A stretch of DNA of 64,000 nucleotides from Bacillus sp. BGMRC 2118 (lineage in GTDB: Bacteria > Bacillota > Bacilli > Bacillales > SA4), in NCBI GenBank assembly GCA_008364785.1, contig VTTJ01000007.1, positions 124,001 to 188,000 of the forward strand, read 5' to 3'. Positions 50,641 through 59,374 of the stretch are shown piece by piece. Made by a program: the position numbers and the translations under genes. A model generated the notes under the pieces. The model did no database searches and was not told the DNA's origin. It saw only the letters and a program-made list of their open reading frames with translations. The number at the start of each line of letters is the position of its first letter. Position 1 is the first letter of the stretch.

Positions 50641-51162
50641 ATGAACTTAGAGAATAAACGAATTATTCAGCTGGTCAGTAACGATTTTGAAGATTTAGAG
50701 CTATGGTATCCTGTATTACGTTTACGTGAGGAAGGTGCGATCGTACATATAGTCGGAGAAAAGGCTGGTGAAAAATATATTGGAAAATACGGTGTGCCAA
50801 TCACTACTGACTTTGCATTTTCGGATATTGAACCTGGAGACTATGATGCTATTTTGGTACCAGGGGGATGGTCACCTGATTTATTAAGACGGTTTGAAAA
50901 AGTGCTTCAATTGGTGCAATACATGAATGAACATAAAAAACCGATTGGTCAAATTTGTCATGCAGGATGGGTATTGATTTCAGCAAAAATCTTAAATGGA
51001 GTACATGTAACAAGTACACCTGGAATAAAAGATGACATGATGAATGCAGGTGCTATTTGGCACGATGAGGCTGTAGTTGTCGATGGACATATCATTTCAA
51101 GTCGACGTCCACCGGATTTACCTGACTATATGAGAGAATTTATAAAAGTCTTAACAAAGTAG
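50641..51162 (+). CDS. DJ-1/PfpI family protein (YfkM-like)
   Basis: A 173-residue class I glutamine amidotransferase-like protein. DLELWYPVLRLREEGA near 16-31 and the nucleophile elbow GQICHAGW near 103-110 (Cys) are typical of PfpI/YfkM general stress proteins. Related enzymes act as deglycases or proteases. ATG 50641 after TTGGAGGGA. Followed by a long terminator. Confidence 0.87.
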   Translation: MNLENKRIIQLVSNDFEDLELWYPVLRLREEGAIVHIVGEKAGEKYIGKYGVPITTDFAFSDIEPGDYDAILVPGGWSPDLLRRFEKVLQLVQYMNEHKKPIGQICHAGWVLISAKILNGVHVTSTPGIKDDMMNAGAIWHDEAVVVDGHIISSRRPPDLPDYMREFIKVLTK

Positions 51163-51274
51163 GGCTACAGCTTTAGCTTACTAAAATTACATATATGTGT
51201 AGACTTTTTCAGACTATTGTTGAACCGTTTTGTCATTATGGTTTGATGTTTTAGTATGATTAACTAAAAGTAAA

Positions 51275-51326
51275 CTCCTTTAAACCAGAAATGCCCAATA
51301 TTTGTTCTGGTTTAAAGGGGTTTTTT
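51275..51326 (+). terminator. Rho-independent terminator
   Basis: Sixteen-base stem (51275-51290 with 51305-51320), then six T. It lies 110 bases beyond the PfpI-like stop. Confidence 0.85.
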
Positions 51327-51377
51327 GTATGAAAGAGAATTAAATAGTAAGAAGAAACTTTTTGGGGTGGGGATCGT

Positions 51378-51938
51378 ATGAAACTGGAAGTGACCAACAA
51401 GAAAATGGATGTTTTACTAAGATTCTTAATTAGTTGTGTGATTATATTTTGTATTTTTCAATGGAATAAAATGAGAACCGAGGTAAAAGAAACAGAGCTA
51501 CGAAACGAATGGCAAACTGAAGCCAGTCTTAAAGAAATAGCTACAATCTTTTTTCAAATAGACACAACATTGAAGCAATATGAGTTTCCAATCAATCAAG
51601 AAGTAAAAAATTATTTCCAAGATAGTTTGAAAAAAGATTACCACCATTTTCATTACCACTGGCACTCGGTACATTCCAATACTGAAGATCCATACATACG
51701 AACAACTATCGAAGAGTATAGTATTGAAATTGAAAGTGTACTTAAGCAATTAAGCGGTATGGAGTATACAGAAGAAGAAAAGAAGTTGGCAATGGAGGCT
51801 TTTCATTCCGCATCAGAGGAATTATATACGCTAATTGAACATCAAGATTTTAATTTAGAAAATGTAAAGGATAAGGAAGGATTGATTAAATTATTTAAGC
51901 AACTTGCAAAGCGGCTGGAAGTACTGGATCGGATGTGA
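51378..51938 (+). CDS. Membrane-anchored helical hypothetical protein
   Basis: A 186-residue protein with one N-terminal transmembrane segment (about 12-29, VLLRFLISCVIIFCIFQW) and a long helical extracytoplasmic part with a His-rich HHFHYHWHSVHS segment near 90-101. It precedes the next membrane gene by 13 bases, in one operon. Function unknown. Confidence 0.6.
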   Translation: MKLEVTNKKMDVLLRFLISCVIIFCIFQWNKMRTEVKETELRNEWQTEASLKEIATIFFQIDTTLKQYEFPINQEVKNYFQDSLKKDYHHFHYHWHSVHSNTEDPYIRTTIEEYSIEIESVLKQLSGMEYTEEEKKLAMEAFHSASEELYTLIEHQDFNLENVKDKEGLIKLFKQLAKRLEVLDRM

Positions 51939-51951
51939 AAGGAGTTAATCT

Positions 51952-52467
51952 ATGAAGTATCATGTGGATAAGAGATTGACCTATTTATATACGGGCGAGA
52001 CTGTAGCAATTTTCATGTTCATTGGACTCAGCTATATGTGGAATCAAACATTTCCAACATATCAATTGTATTCACTTTACTCTTTTTGGGGTTCTTTTTC
52101 GGTGTTTTTGTTTATTTTAGTACAGGGAAGTGTTTACTGGTATAGCAAACAGAAACAACTTCGCAATTTTCATTCCATGAAAGTACCTTATAGTGTTTTG
52201 AGAGGATTACAATTGTGTAAGACAACTAATATGATTTGTATACTGTTCATTCCCTTGTTATTTATACTTGATGGGATTTTGTTTTGGTCAGACATACCAA
52301 CTTCTGGATTAGCTGTCAGTTTATTTTTCTATCTATTTGCCATTGCTGAACATATTAACTACTATTATATCCAGCTTTCTTACGACAATCGTTCTGACAT
52401 TGACTATTTATTAAAACAAAAGAAACTAAAACGTTCACAGCTTTATAGGGAATTAAAGGATATGTAA
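51952..52467 (+). CDS. Four-TM membrane protein (general stress protein-like)
   Basis: A 171-residue protein with four transmembrane segments (about 14-32, 42-62, 96-114, 122-141) and the pattern DKRLTYLYTGET near the N-terminus and SYDNRSDIDYLLK near the C-terminus. I recall uncharacterised Bacillus proteins with the same pattern annotated as general stress proteins, but this is from memory and unverified. ATG 51952 after AAAGGAGTTAATCT. Confidence 0.6.
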   Translation: MKYHVDKRLTYLYTGETVAIFMFIGLSYMWNQTFPTYQLYSLYSFWGSFSVFLFILVQGSVYWYSKQKQLRNFHSMKVPYSVLRGLQLCKTTNMICILFIPLLFILDGILFWSDIPTSGLAVSLFFYLFAIAEHINYYYIQLSYDNRSDIDYLLKQKKLKRSQLYRELKDM

Positions 52468-52516
52468 GTATAAGGCATTTATTATTTTCTACATATACAG
52501 AAAGTACCTTTTAAAG

Positions 52517-52558
52517 ACTTTTACTAGCAGTTACTAAACTGAAAGTAAAAGTTTTTTT
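52517..52558 (+). terminator. Rho-independent terminator
   Basis: ACTTTTACT (52517-52525) pairs with AGTAAAAGT (52544-52552), followed by seven T. Confidence 0.75.
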
Positions 52559-52584
52559 GTTTTTACCATTTTTTATTAAAAAGT

Positions 52585-52611
52585 TGAACAATTTTATAGA
52601 CCTCCTTCGTC
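52585..52611 (+). promoter_or_regulatory. Possible ECF-type promoter of the lipoprotein/permease/sigma operon
   Basis: TGAACA (52585-52590), 17 bases, CGTC (52608-52611), 32 bases before the first gene. It resembles the TGAAAC...CGTC promoter of the 7974 sigma gene, suggesting autoregulation by the sigma at the end of this operon. Confidence 0.4.
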
Positions 52612-52643
52612 AAAAGGTAAATGGCCAAATAGGGGGAGTACAG

Positions 52644-53153
52644 ATGAAACGATTACATTACATATTTATATTGGTTGTGATTAGTAGTTTGTTAGCAGGG
52701 TGTACGAGTGTGAGTAAAGAAAAGGTGGACGTTCAAATAACAGGTGATACTCAATATAATCCCAATCTAAAAAGGGTACATGTTGCAGGGAAAAGTAACT
52801 TAGAGGCAGGAACGATCCTTACACTCTTTGTGGAAGGAGAAGAGTTTGAACGAGATATAAAGGTGGCACCACGAGGTTATTTTAAAACAATGTTTATTAG
52901 AGACAACAGCATTGAAGGGCAATTAATAATTAGATTAGACCCACGAAAACAAACTAAAGAGTTACAGGAGAAATATGGTGAACGTGGTGAGAATTTACAA
53001 GGAACACTAGTTGAGTATGAAGAAAATGGAAATACCTATAAAACAATAGAAGCATATTCCCTCCTAAGTAAAGTGGCAGAAGAAATTTGGGATCAAAAGG
53101 GTGGCGTTCAAGAAGTTCTTTACAATGGATGCTCAAGGCAGGATTGTAAATGA
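52644..53153 (+). CDS. Putative lipoprotein heading a permease/sigma operon
   Basis: A 169-residue lipoprotein: signal sequence with lipobox LLAGC (Cys at about 20). The mature domain is beta-rich, with a short Cys pair at the extreme C-terminus (NGCSRQDCK). ATG 52644 after AGGGGGAG. Its stop overlaps the start of the first permease by four bases. It is not a typical large solute-binding protein, so its role with the permeases is unclear. Confidence 0.65.
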   Translation: MKRLHYIFILVVISSLLAGCTSVSKEKVDVQITGDTQYNPNLKRVHVAGKSNLEAGTILTLFVEGEEFERDIKVAPRGYFKTMFIRDNSIEGQLIIRLDPRKQTKELQEKYGERGENLQGTLVEYEENGNTYKTIEAYSLLSKVAEEIWDQKGGVQEVLYNGCSRQDCK

Positions 53154-54010
53154 AAATCATAAAAAATTTCATCTATATTATTATTGGGTTTGTATTTATT
53201 AGTGCCACTCCGAGCTTATTTCTTGGAGGAGAAGGAATTCTGCATGGGATACAATTCTCCAAGCAGGTTGTGGAGTATGTAAAGGAGCTGCTAACACCAT
53301 ATAACTGGGAATTTTCAATGGGAGTTGGTATGGATTTTAAGACATATCCTCTATTCCCAATTCTTTGGGAACGCTACTTTTATTCCATGAAGGTATTTGC
53401 GATTTCTCTCATCATAGGTATTGTCATTACGTACATCTTTTTAGTTTTCGTACAATTGTTACCGGCGAAGGTCAGGAAAATCATGTATTCTATCATTTAT
53501 CTCCTTGAGTCGCTGCCAGATGTGTTCATTATTGTTAGCCTTCAATTAGGAATCATTTTATTTTTCAAAAAGACTAATATCTTATTGGCTGAAATTGCGG
53601 TATACCGAAATGATATATATTTGTTGCCTGTTTTATGTTTAAGTATGATTCCTATTATTCTATTAATCAAAAGTGCACTTTTCTTTATTAAGGAAGAGGA
53701 GACAAAGCGATATGTAGAGTTAGCGAGAACAATAGGGTTAAGTGAGTTTCGAATTATGTTTGTACACATCTTTAGAAACGTACTTTATAGTTTGTTTTAC
53801 CGTTCAAAGCTTATCTTTTCGTTTATGCTTTCAAACCTATTAATTATTGAGTATTTGTTTAATATGTATGGAGCTCTACAATTTCTACTTATTGCAAGGG
53901 GAGCAGAATTTATCATTACGACGACAATCATCTTTATCCCATTTTATATCTATTTTACTGTAACTGAAAAACTTCTCTTAACGTTTATCGGTGAAAGGAA
54001 GAGTGTATAA
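53150..54010 (+). CDS. ABC transporter permease (OppB/DppB-like)
   Basis: A 286-residue membrane protein with five or six transmembrane segments. The EAA-type loop (EETKRYVELARTIGLSEFRIM near 184-204) and a large extracytoplasmic segment after TM1 follow the layout of peptide/nickel-type OppB permeases. Its start overlaps the lipoprotein stop. A second permease starts two bases after its end. No ATPase gene occurs nearby. Confidence 0.75.
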   Translation: MKIIKNFIYIIIGFVFISATPSLFLGGEGILHGIQFSKQVVEYVKELLTPYNWEFSMGVGMDFKTYPLFPILWERYFYSMKVFAISLIIGIVITYIFLVFVQLLPAKVRKIMYSIIYLLESLPDVFIIVSLQLGIILFFKKTNILLAEIAVYRNDIYLLPVLCLSMIPIILLIKSALFFIKEEETKRYVELARTIGLSEFRIMFVHIFRNVLYSLFYRSKLIFSFMLSNLLIIEYLFNMYGALQFLLIARGAEFIITTTIIFIPFYIYFTVTEKLLLTFIGERKSV

Positions 54011-54011
54011 C

Positions 54012-55037
54012 ATGATTCGATATGTATTTAGAGACTGGAAGTTTTTACTTTCCTTTCTTTTCATTGTGGGGATTTTATCAGTAAGTATGTTGTATGAACC
54101 AATTTATGGTAATGTTAAATGGGAGATGGAATCCATTTATGATGAAAATGGGCAGGTTATTGCTTCTACACCATTTACCCCTAGTCAATATCCACCTTTT
54201 GGAACAGATCGTGCAGGAACACCGATACTAGCGAAGATCATTCAAGGTGCAAAGTACACTATTCTAACAGGGTTAGTAATCGGTTTGATACAAGTAATGA
54301 TTGCATTTTTTATTTCGTTATTTTATTTTAGTTTTCCTAAATTCATCAAAGAATTCTTTGAGGGAATTGTTGAGTCACAATTATATGTACCAGCAACGAT
54401 TGTTGCCTTTATGTCACTTGGATTGTTGGCTTCTGATAGTAGTAGTTTAGAGTCGGTGTTAAAACTCATTCGTATACAATTAGTTGTATTAATCTTCATA
54501 GGGGTACCACCACTCGTGTTACTTTTGGTGAAGGATATACAAAAAGTTATGCAAGAAGAGTATATACTAGCATCTAAGACGCTCGGTGCTAGCCGATATA
54601 GCTTATATAGAAAACATGTTATTCCGTTTATGTTTCCAAGGCTAATTTTACAATATTCTCAACGAACGGTTGAAGTACTCATGCTAATTATACACTTAGG
54701 ATTTTTGTCAGTGTTTTTAGGAGGTAGTGTCAGCGTTGAAATATTTGATGGAGTGACAAAGGACTATTCAACAACGAATGAATGGGCAGGCGATATTGGG
54801 AAGCATTTTAGAGATATGTTTATTACGCCCTGGATGATCTACATCCCATTGATATTTTACTCAATTACGGTGCTTTCATTTAATACAATGACGAATTCTA
54901 TTCAGCGTTACATTACAGATACGTACAATCGACAGTGGATGAGAAAGGATAGCAGTGTATCTGAAGAACTAAAGACTGAACAAGTAATGCAGCAACGAGT
55001 TGGCACAAACCCGTTTACATTTTTACATTCTCGATAA
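54012..55037 (+). CDS. ABC transporter permease (OppC/DppC-like)
   Basis: A 341-residue membrane protein. N-terminal TM, then an outer loop FGTDRAGTPIL typical of DppC-type permeases, then five more transmembrane segments with the coupling EAA loop EEYILASKTLGASRYSL near 187-203. ATG 54012 after AAAGGAAG is preferred over 53991. It ends with a basic tail. With the upstream OppB-like gene it makes a permease pair lacking its own ATPase and binding protein. Confidence 0.8.
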   Translation: MIRYVFRDWKFLLSFLFIVGILSVSMLYEPIYGNVKWEMESIYDENGQVIASTPFTPSQYPPFGTDRAGTPILAKIIQGAKYTILTGLVIGLIQVMIAFFISLFYFSFPKFIKEFFEGIVESQLYVPATIVAFMSLGLLASDSSSLESVLKLIRIQLVVLIFIGVPPLVLLLVKDIQKVMQEEYILASKTLGASRYSLYRKHVIPFMFPRLILQYSQRTVEVLMLIIHLGFLSVFLGGSVSVEIFDGVTKDYSTTNEWAGDIGKHFRDMFITPWMIYIPLIFYSITVLSFNTMTNSIQRYITDTYNRQWMRKDSSVSEELKTEQVMQQRVGTNPFTFLHSR

Positions 55038-55057
55038 TTTCTTCTAGGGGGAAGAAA

Positions 55058-55621
55058 ATGAATTCGAAACAAATAGAAAAACAGAATATGGTTCCAGTAG
55101 ATATAACTGAACTAAAGAGAGAAGAAATTTTTTCAGAACTGATTGATGTTATGGGAACTAAGATTATGAGACTTGCCTTTACTTATGTAAAGGACGAGAA
55201 GATTGCGGAGGATATTACACAGGAAGTGTTTCTTCGCTGTTACAAGCATATTGACCAATTCAGAGGAGAGGCTTCGATTAAGACTTGGATTTATACAATC
55301 ACAGTTAATTTATGTAAGGACTACTTGCGAAGTTGGTCATATCGAAAACTCTTTACGTTTGAAAAGGTTGATAAGGAACACACATCTCAAAATAGTGTAC
55401 TAGATTACGTGCTAGACACGTTGGAAAAAAAGAATTTGGCTCATGCAGTGTTACAGCTGCCGGTGAAATATCGTGAAGTAATCATTCTTCATTATTATGA
55501 AGATTACACAGTACACGAAATGAAAGATATATTGCAACTCAATGAAGATACAATTCGAACAAGGTTAAGAAGAGCCAGAGAAAAGCTAAAACTTCACTAT
55601 TCAAAAGAAAGGCCTGATTGA
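55058..55621 (+). CDS. ECF-type RNA polymerase sigma factor
   Basis: A 187-residue ECF sigma. Region 2 about residues 30-95 (AEDITQEVFLRCYKHI), region 4 about 120-182 (LPVKYREVIILHYYEDYT, then NEDTIRTRLRRAREKLKLHY). It follows the permease gene by 20 bases and directly abuts its anti-sigma. It is closely related to the sigma at 7974. A possible ECF promoter at the head of the operon suggests it controls its own expression and the permeases. Confidence 0.93.
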   Translation: MNSKQIEKQNMVPVDITELKREEIFSELIDVMGTKIMRLAFTYVKDEKIAEDITQEVFLRCYKHIDQFRGEASIKTWIYTITVNLCKDYLRSWSYRKLFTFEKVDKEHTSQNSVLDYVLDTLEKKNLAHAVLQLPVKYREVIILHYYEDYTVHEMKDILQLNEDTIRTRLRRAREKLKLHYSKERPD

Positions 55622-56377
55622 ATGGAAAAACAGTTGCATCATTTAAAGGAAAGTATGGACGATACTGTACTTAAAGATATACAGATGAACAAAAAGCTAA
55701 AAGGGAAAATAATGAAAGGTATATCTGAGGAGAATTCGAATAAGCGGGTATATTTCTTACGAAAAGGATGGAATGTGAAAACGGTATTCGCCAGTATTGC
55801 AGCATTATTTCTATTTTTCATTATTGGCTCATCCTTGCTGGGTGAAAATACGTCAGGCCATAGTAAAGAAGCAAAGCAAGTGGACCTTTTAAAGCTCCAT
55901 ACTGAAATTGTTTCCACATTGAAATCTCAAGTTATCGTTGAAAAAGAACTGATTGAAAAAATAAATAGTATGGAGTATACGATCGATGAGATTCATCAAC
56001 TAAAAGTAAAAGCGGCAAAGAATTCGTTAGAAGTAGCAAAGGAAATTGAAGCTATACAACTACCTGATACATTAACTAACTACCATCCTGAATTGAATGA
56101 GAGTTTATCTTACTTAAGAAAGTCTTATACGCATAGAAGTAGTGAATTAATGAAGATCGATCAGTGGGTTAGAATCCAAAGTAACGAAGAATTATACTAC
56201 CCTAGGGAGGGCGTGGAATCAGACCTATATTTCTTTCAATTTGAGTTTAATATATACAAGGTGTATGAAGATCTGAACTTACTGAGATCAAGTTATATTA
56301 GAGAAATACAACAAACAACAACCATTGACAGCAATGCTTTTCGTTATTTTGTAGAGAAATACAATAGAGAGTCATAA
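55622..56377 (+). CDS. Membrane-anchored anti-sigma factor
   Basis: A 251-residue protein: cytoplasmic N-terminus (LHHLKESMDDTVL near 5-17, similar to the 8509 anti-sigma), one transmembrane segment at about 52-70, and an extracytoplasmic helical domain of about 175 residues. No ZAS zinc motif. It starts at the base after the sigma stop, so translation is coupled. It probably binds and inhibits the sigma factor until an envelope signal arrives. Confidence 0.82.
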   Translation: MEKQLHHLKESMDDTVLKDIQMNKKLKGKIMKGISEENSNKRVYFLRKGWNVKTVFASIAALFLFFIIGSSLLGENTSGHSKEAKQVDLLKLHTEIVSTLKSQVIVEKELIEKINSMEYTIDEIHQLKVKAAKNSLEVAKEIEAIQLPDTLTNYHPELNESLSYLRKSYTHRSSELMKIDQWVRIQSNEELYYPREGVESDLYFFQFEFNIYKVYEDLNLLRSSYIREIQQTTTIDSNAFRYFVEKYNRES

Positions 56378-56420
56378 AAAAGGTGCAGAAGTCAAAAAAA
56401 GGATTTCTGCGCCTTTTCTC
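56378..56420 (+). terminator. Rho-independent terminator
   Basis: AAAAGGTGCAGAA (56378-56390) pairs with TTCTGCGCCTTTT (56405-56417), directly after the anti-sigma gene. Confidence 0.85.
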
Positions 56421-56654
56421 TCTGCCAAATTTTAAGTAGTAATGATGAAATGAAGAGTCAAAGCATATGATTGGTAGTATAAGTTCAGGCAACAAAACAG
56501 CTCATACACTAGCTTTGTAATCAGTTATCCTTTTATAGGAAAACTTGATATTTTATGAGACAAGCAAGTGCATGAATGATGAATTAAAAAAGCAGTGAGG
56601 ATTTGCTAGCTTTAAGATAGTACAGTGATAGAGTAGTGAAAGGGGGCTAGGAAG

Positions 56655-57419
56655 TTGAATAAATCATTCGAAGGAAGAGTCGCACTAGTAACGGGAGGAA
56701 GTCGAGGAATAGGAAAGGCAATTTGTGAACGTTTGGCTAAAGAAGGTTCAAAAATTGCCATATTTGATGTAGACGATGCAGCTTTGACTGAGACAATCAA
56801 TGAATTTAAAGAAAAAGGGTTTGAGGTGTTTGGGAAGATTGTTGATGTAACAAAAAGTGATCTAGTAGAACTTGCTGTAGAAGAGGTCGTTACAACTCTA
56901 GGTTCACTCGATATTGTTGTCAATAATGCAGGTGTCATTCGTGATAATTTGCTGTTTAAGATGACAGATGAAGATTGGGATCTCGTGATGGATGTTCACT
57001 TAAAAAGTTCATTTAATATGGCACGAGCTTCCCAAAAATATATGGTACAACAAAAGTATGGCCGAATCATTAATCTCTCGTCTACATCTGCTTTAGGGAA
57101 TCGAGGACAAGCTAACTATGCAGCTGCAAAGGCGGGTCTACAAGGCTTTACAAAAACCTTATCTATTGAGCTGGGTAAATATGGAATTACTGTAAACTCG
57201 GTTGCACCAGGTTTTATTGAGACGGATATGACGAAGGAAACGGCAAGAAGGATTGGAATAACGTTTGACCAGCTTATTGAAGCAAGTGTGAGTCAAATAC
57301 CAGTTGCAAGAATTGGAAAGCCTGAGGATATTGCAAATAGTGTCGCATTTTTTGCGGATGAAAGGTCAGGGTTTGTTAGTGGCCAAGTTTTATATGTAGC
57401 AGGTGGGCCGAAAAATTAG
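56655..57419 (+). CDS. FabG-like 3-ketoacyl-ACP reductase (SDR)
   Basis: A 254-residue SDR closely following the FabG plan: TGGSRGIG at 14-21, NNAGVIRDNLLFKMTDEDW near 90-108, catalytic YAAAK near 154-158, and VAPGFIETDMT near 184-194. TTG start after AAAGGGGGC. It heads a three-gene unit with two hot-dog dehydratase proteins, consistent with the reduction and dehydration steps of fatty-acyl elongation. Confidence 0.87.
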   Translation: MNKSFEGRVALVTGGSRGIGKAICERLAKEGSKIAIFDVDDAALTETINEFKEKGFEVFGKIVDVTKSDLVELAVEEVVTTLGSLDIVVNNAGVIRDNLLFKMTDEDWDLVMDVHLKSSFNMARASQKYMVQQKYGRIINLSSTSALGNRGQANYAAAKAGLQGFTKTLSIELGKYGITVNSVAPGFIETDMTKETARRIGITFDQLIEASVSQIPVARIGKPEDIANSVAFFADERSGFVSGQVLYVAGGPKN

Positions 57420-57493
57420 TTGAATAAATAGTCATGATTTTAAAAATCTCACATGAATCTTTAAAGCCAAACTAACTAAGTGAGGGTGTTACA

Positions 57494-57943
57494 ATGTACA
57501 CAAACTTAATTGGAATAAAATCAAAACGAGTTAAGAATACAGTTGAACGAGGGGCGGTTAAAAAGTTTGCAGAAGCAATAGGTGATAATCATCCTATTTT
57601 TATAGATGAACAATTTGGTTCAAATTCACGTTTTGGACGAAATATAGCTCCTCCCACCTTCCCCCAAGTATTCGATTATGGAACAATTGATGGTTTTACG
57701 CTAACAATTGAGGGCCTGATTCATGGTGAGCAATCCTATAGCTATGAGCGTCCATTATTCATTGGAGAAGAAATCTTCTGTTATACAAAAATAATCGATT
57801 ATTACGAAAAAACAGGAAGTGGGGGACGTCTAGGATTTCTGTTACTTGCAAGTAATGGTGAAGATGAAGAAGAAAACACCATCTTCACATCAAAGGGATT
57901 GATCATCATAACAGAAGAGGTTAGGAGGATGATCGAGGCATGA
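57494..57943 (+). CDS. MaoC N-terminal-type (FAS1-like) dehydratase subunit
   Basis: A 149-residue single hot-dog domain protein of the FAS1-like/MaoC_dehydrat_N type, the non-catalytic or partner subunit in HadAB-type (3R)-hydroxyacyl dehydratases. DNHPIFIDEQF near 32-42 and the PPTFPQVFDYG segment are characteristic. It overlaps the catalytic subunit by four bases (ATGA). Together the pair would dehydrate (3R)-hydroxyacyl thioesters. Confidence 0.78.
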   Translation: MYTNLIGIKSKRVKNTVERGAVKKFAEAIGDNHPIFIDEQFGSNSRFGRNIAPPTFPQVFDYGTIDGFTLTIEGLIHGEQSYSYERPLFIGEEIFCYTKIIDYYEKTGSGGRLGFLLLASNGEDEEENTIFTSKGLIIITEEVRRMIEA

Positions 57944-58344
57944 TAAAGAATATAAAGGATTTGAATATTGGAGATGAGCTCCAAAGAGTAGAGCTCGATC
58001 CTGTATCGCGTATCGACCTCATTAAATACGCAGGGGCATCAGGTGATTATAATCCGATCCACACGATTGATGAAAAAGCGAAAAGTTTAGGACTTCCCGG
58101 TGTCATTGCACATGGCATGTGGACGATGGGCAATTTGGCTAAACTTTTTACACCGTTTTATCACCAAGGATTTCTCAAAGACTATACAATTCGGTTTAAA
58201 GGAATGGTATTTTTAGACGATGTTATCACATTAAAAGCAAAACTTAGAGAAATAGATGGTTATTCTTATATCTTTAATGTTGCAGCTCAAAATCAACAGA
58301 GTAAAGATGTCATTAAAGGTGAAATTGTCTATCAGATCATATAG
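57940..58344 (+). CDS. MaoC-type (3R)-hydroxyacyl dehydratase subunit
   Basis: A 134-residue hot-dog hydratase 2 subunit carrying the catalytic motif YAGASGDYNPIHTID near 30-44 (Asp and His) and the GVIAHGMWTMG helix. It is translationally coupled to the upstream subunit. The FabG-like gene plus this pair resemble a reductase-HadAB cassette known mainly from Actinobacteria, which is uncommon in Bacillus. Confidence 0.83.
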   Translation: MIKNIKDLNIGDELQRVELDPVSRIDLIKYAGASGDYNPIHTIDEKAKSLGLPGVIAHGMWTMGNLAKLFTPFYHQGFLKDYTIRFKGMVFLDDVITLKAKLREIDGYSYIFNVAAQNQQSKDVIKGEIVYQII

Positions 58345-58371
58345 GTTCCGATAATATCATTATGTAAACTA

Positions 58372-58415
58372 AGTAATAACCAGTGTGAAATTTTCTACTG
58401 GTTATTACTGTTTAT
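58372..58415 (+). terminator. Rho-independent terminator
   Basis: AGTAATAACCAGT (58372-58384) pairs perfectly with ACTGGTTATTACT (58397-58409), followed by GTTTATT. It ends the FabG/dehydratase operon. Confidence 0.8.
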
Positions 58416-58535
58416 TCTCTGAATCATACGTGTTTTCACCTGAGTGGAACGAGAGAAGAGTATTGGCATAGCATTAACCATTTATACCTTCTTCAATCAA
58501 CTGTTTCATTTCATGTTTTACAATGCTATTACTAC

Positions 58536-58661
58536 TTATTTATTTTCACCTTTTTTGTACATGGTTTTTATTCCTTCTTCCTCATTTTTAAGATTAAGGT
58601 GTGGAACGGGCGGGACCTCCTCAGTAGGAATTAAATTCTTTTTATTATCTTTGTTCTTCAT
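58536..58661 (-). CDS. Small charged hypothetical protein (41 aa)
   Basis: A 41-residue frame from ATG 58661 with a strong AGGAGG site six bases upstream, ending at TAA 58536-58538. The product (MKNKDNKKNLIPTEE...) is highly charged and Pro-containing with no membrane segment. It opposes a longer plus-strand frame, which has no ribosome site and is rejected. Function unknown. Confidence 0.55.
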   Translation of the reverse strand: MKNKDNKKNLIPTEEVPPVPHLNLKNEEEGIKTMYKKGENK

Positions 58662-58739
58662 ACAATACCTCCTAAAGTATTTGTCTCCAATAGAATGCAG
58701 TGTTGTAAGTAATTTATGCAGTAAAAAAGAAGTATAGTC

Positions 58740-59303
58740 TTACCCTTCTTTTTTAGTGTAATGCTCATATAGATTTTCTAACCAGGAGAACGGTAATGAT
58801 TGTTGATTAAGATTTTCTAAAATATAAATATAAGATTTCATTGCCTTTTCAAAATGCTCTGGTGAAATTATTTCATTTTGAAATGCAAAATAAAACTCAT
58901 CCATGTCTAATACTCGATACAATCCGTCTTTTTCTACAGAAATATCGATAAATAAATCGTGAACACAATATATTTCATCCTCTAATTCTTCCACATCAAT
59001 AATATCAATTAACCACCAGTTATATCTCTTCTTATGATATAGAGAATATTGAATTCCTTCTCGAATACAATACACGATGATAAATGAATACGGTGAGCCT
59101 TCTGGTTGTATTTCAATCAACGTATTTTCATCATGCTTAAAGAAGCGATTTCCGTTTACTACTGTATTTACGTATTGTATGTTTTCACGTATGGACTTTG
59201 ATTTGATAGCATCTGAGTTTTTTCGTATGTCTTTAACATAGGAAACTCCACCGTGCTCTCTTCCAATATTATTCCAAAAAATCTTTATTTCTGATTTCCC
59301 CAT
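58740..59303 (-). CDS. DUF402 family protein
   Basis: A 187-residue protein. The core CVHDLFIDISVEKDGLYRVLDMDE near 113-136 and the FAFQNEIISPEHFEKAM region match DUF402 (YgaC-like), whose members act as nucleoside di/triphosphate hydrolases or RNA-binding phosphatases with Asp residues binding metal. ATG 59303 has only a weak ribosome site. Substrate unknown. Confidence 0.78.
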   Translation of the reverse strand: MGKSEIKIFWNNIGREHGGVSYVKDIRKNSDAIKSKSIRENIQYVNTVVNGNRFFKHDENTLIEIQPEGSPYSFIIVYCIREGIQYSLYHKKRYNWWLIDIIDVEELEDEIYCVHDLFIDISVEKDGLYRVLDMDEFYFAFQNEIISPEHFEKAMKSYIYILENLNQQSLPFSWLENLYEHYTKKEG

Positions 59304-59374
59304 AAGTTATACCTCAAATTATAGTTGCTGTTATGATCATACTAGGTAAGACTTTTGTATTTCAACAGTTGTCT

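Noticed and set aside
53150..55037. Complete peptide ABC transporter
   Set aside because: Only two permeases are present; there is no ATPase or large binding protein in the neighbourhood.
58444..58737. Plus-strand frame of 97 residues
   Set aside because: No ribosome site, and the opposite strand carries a small gene with a strong AGGAGG site.
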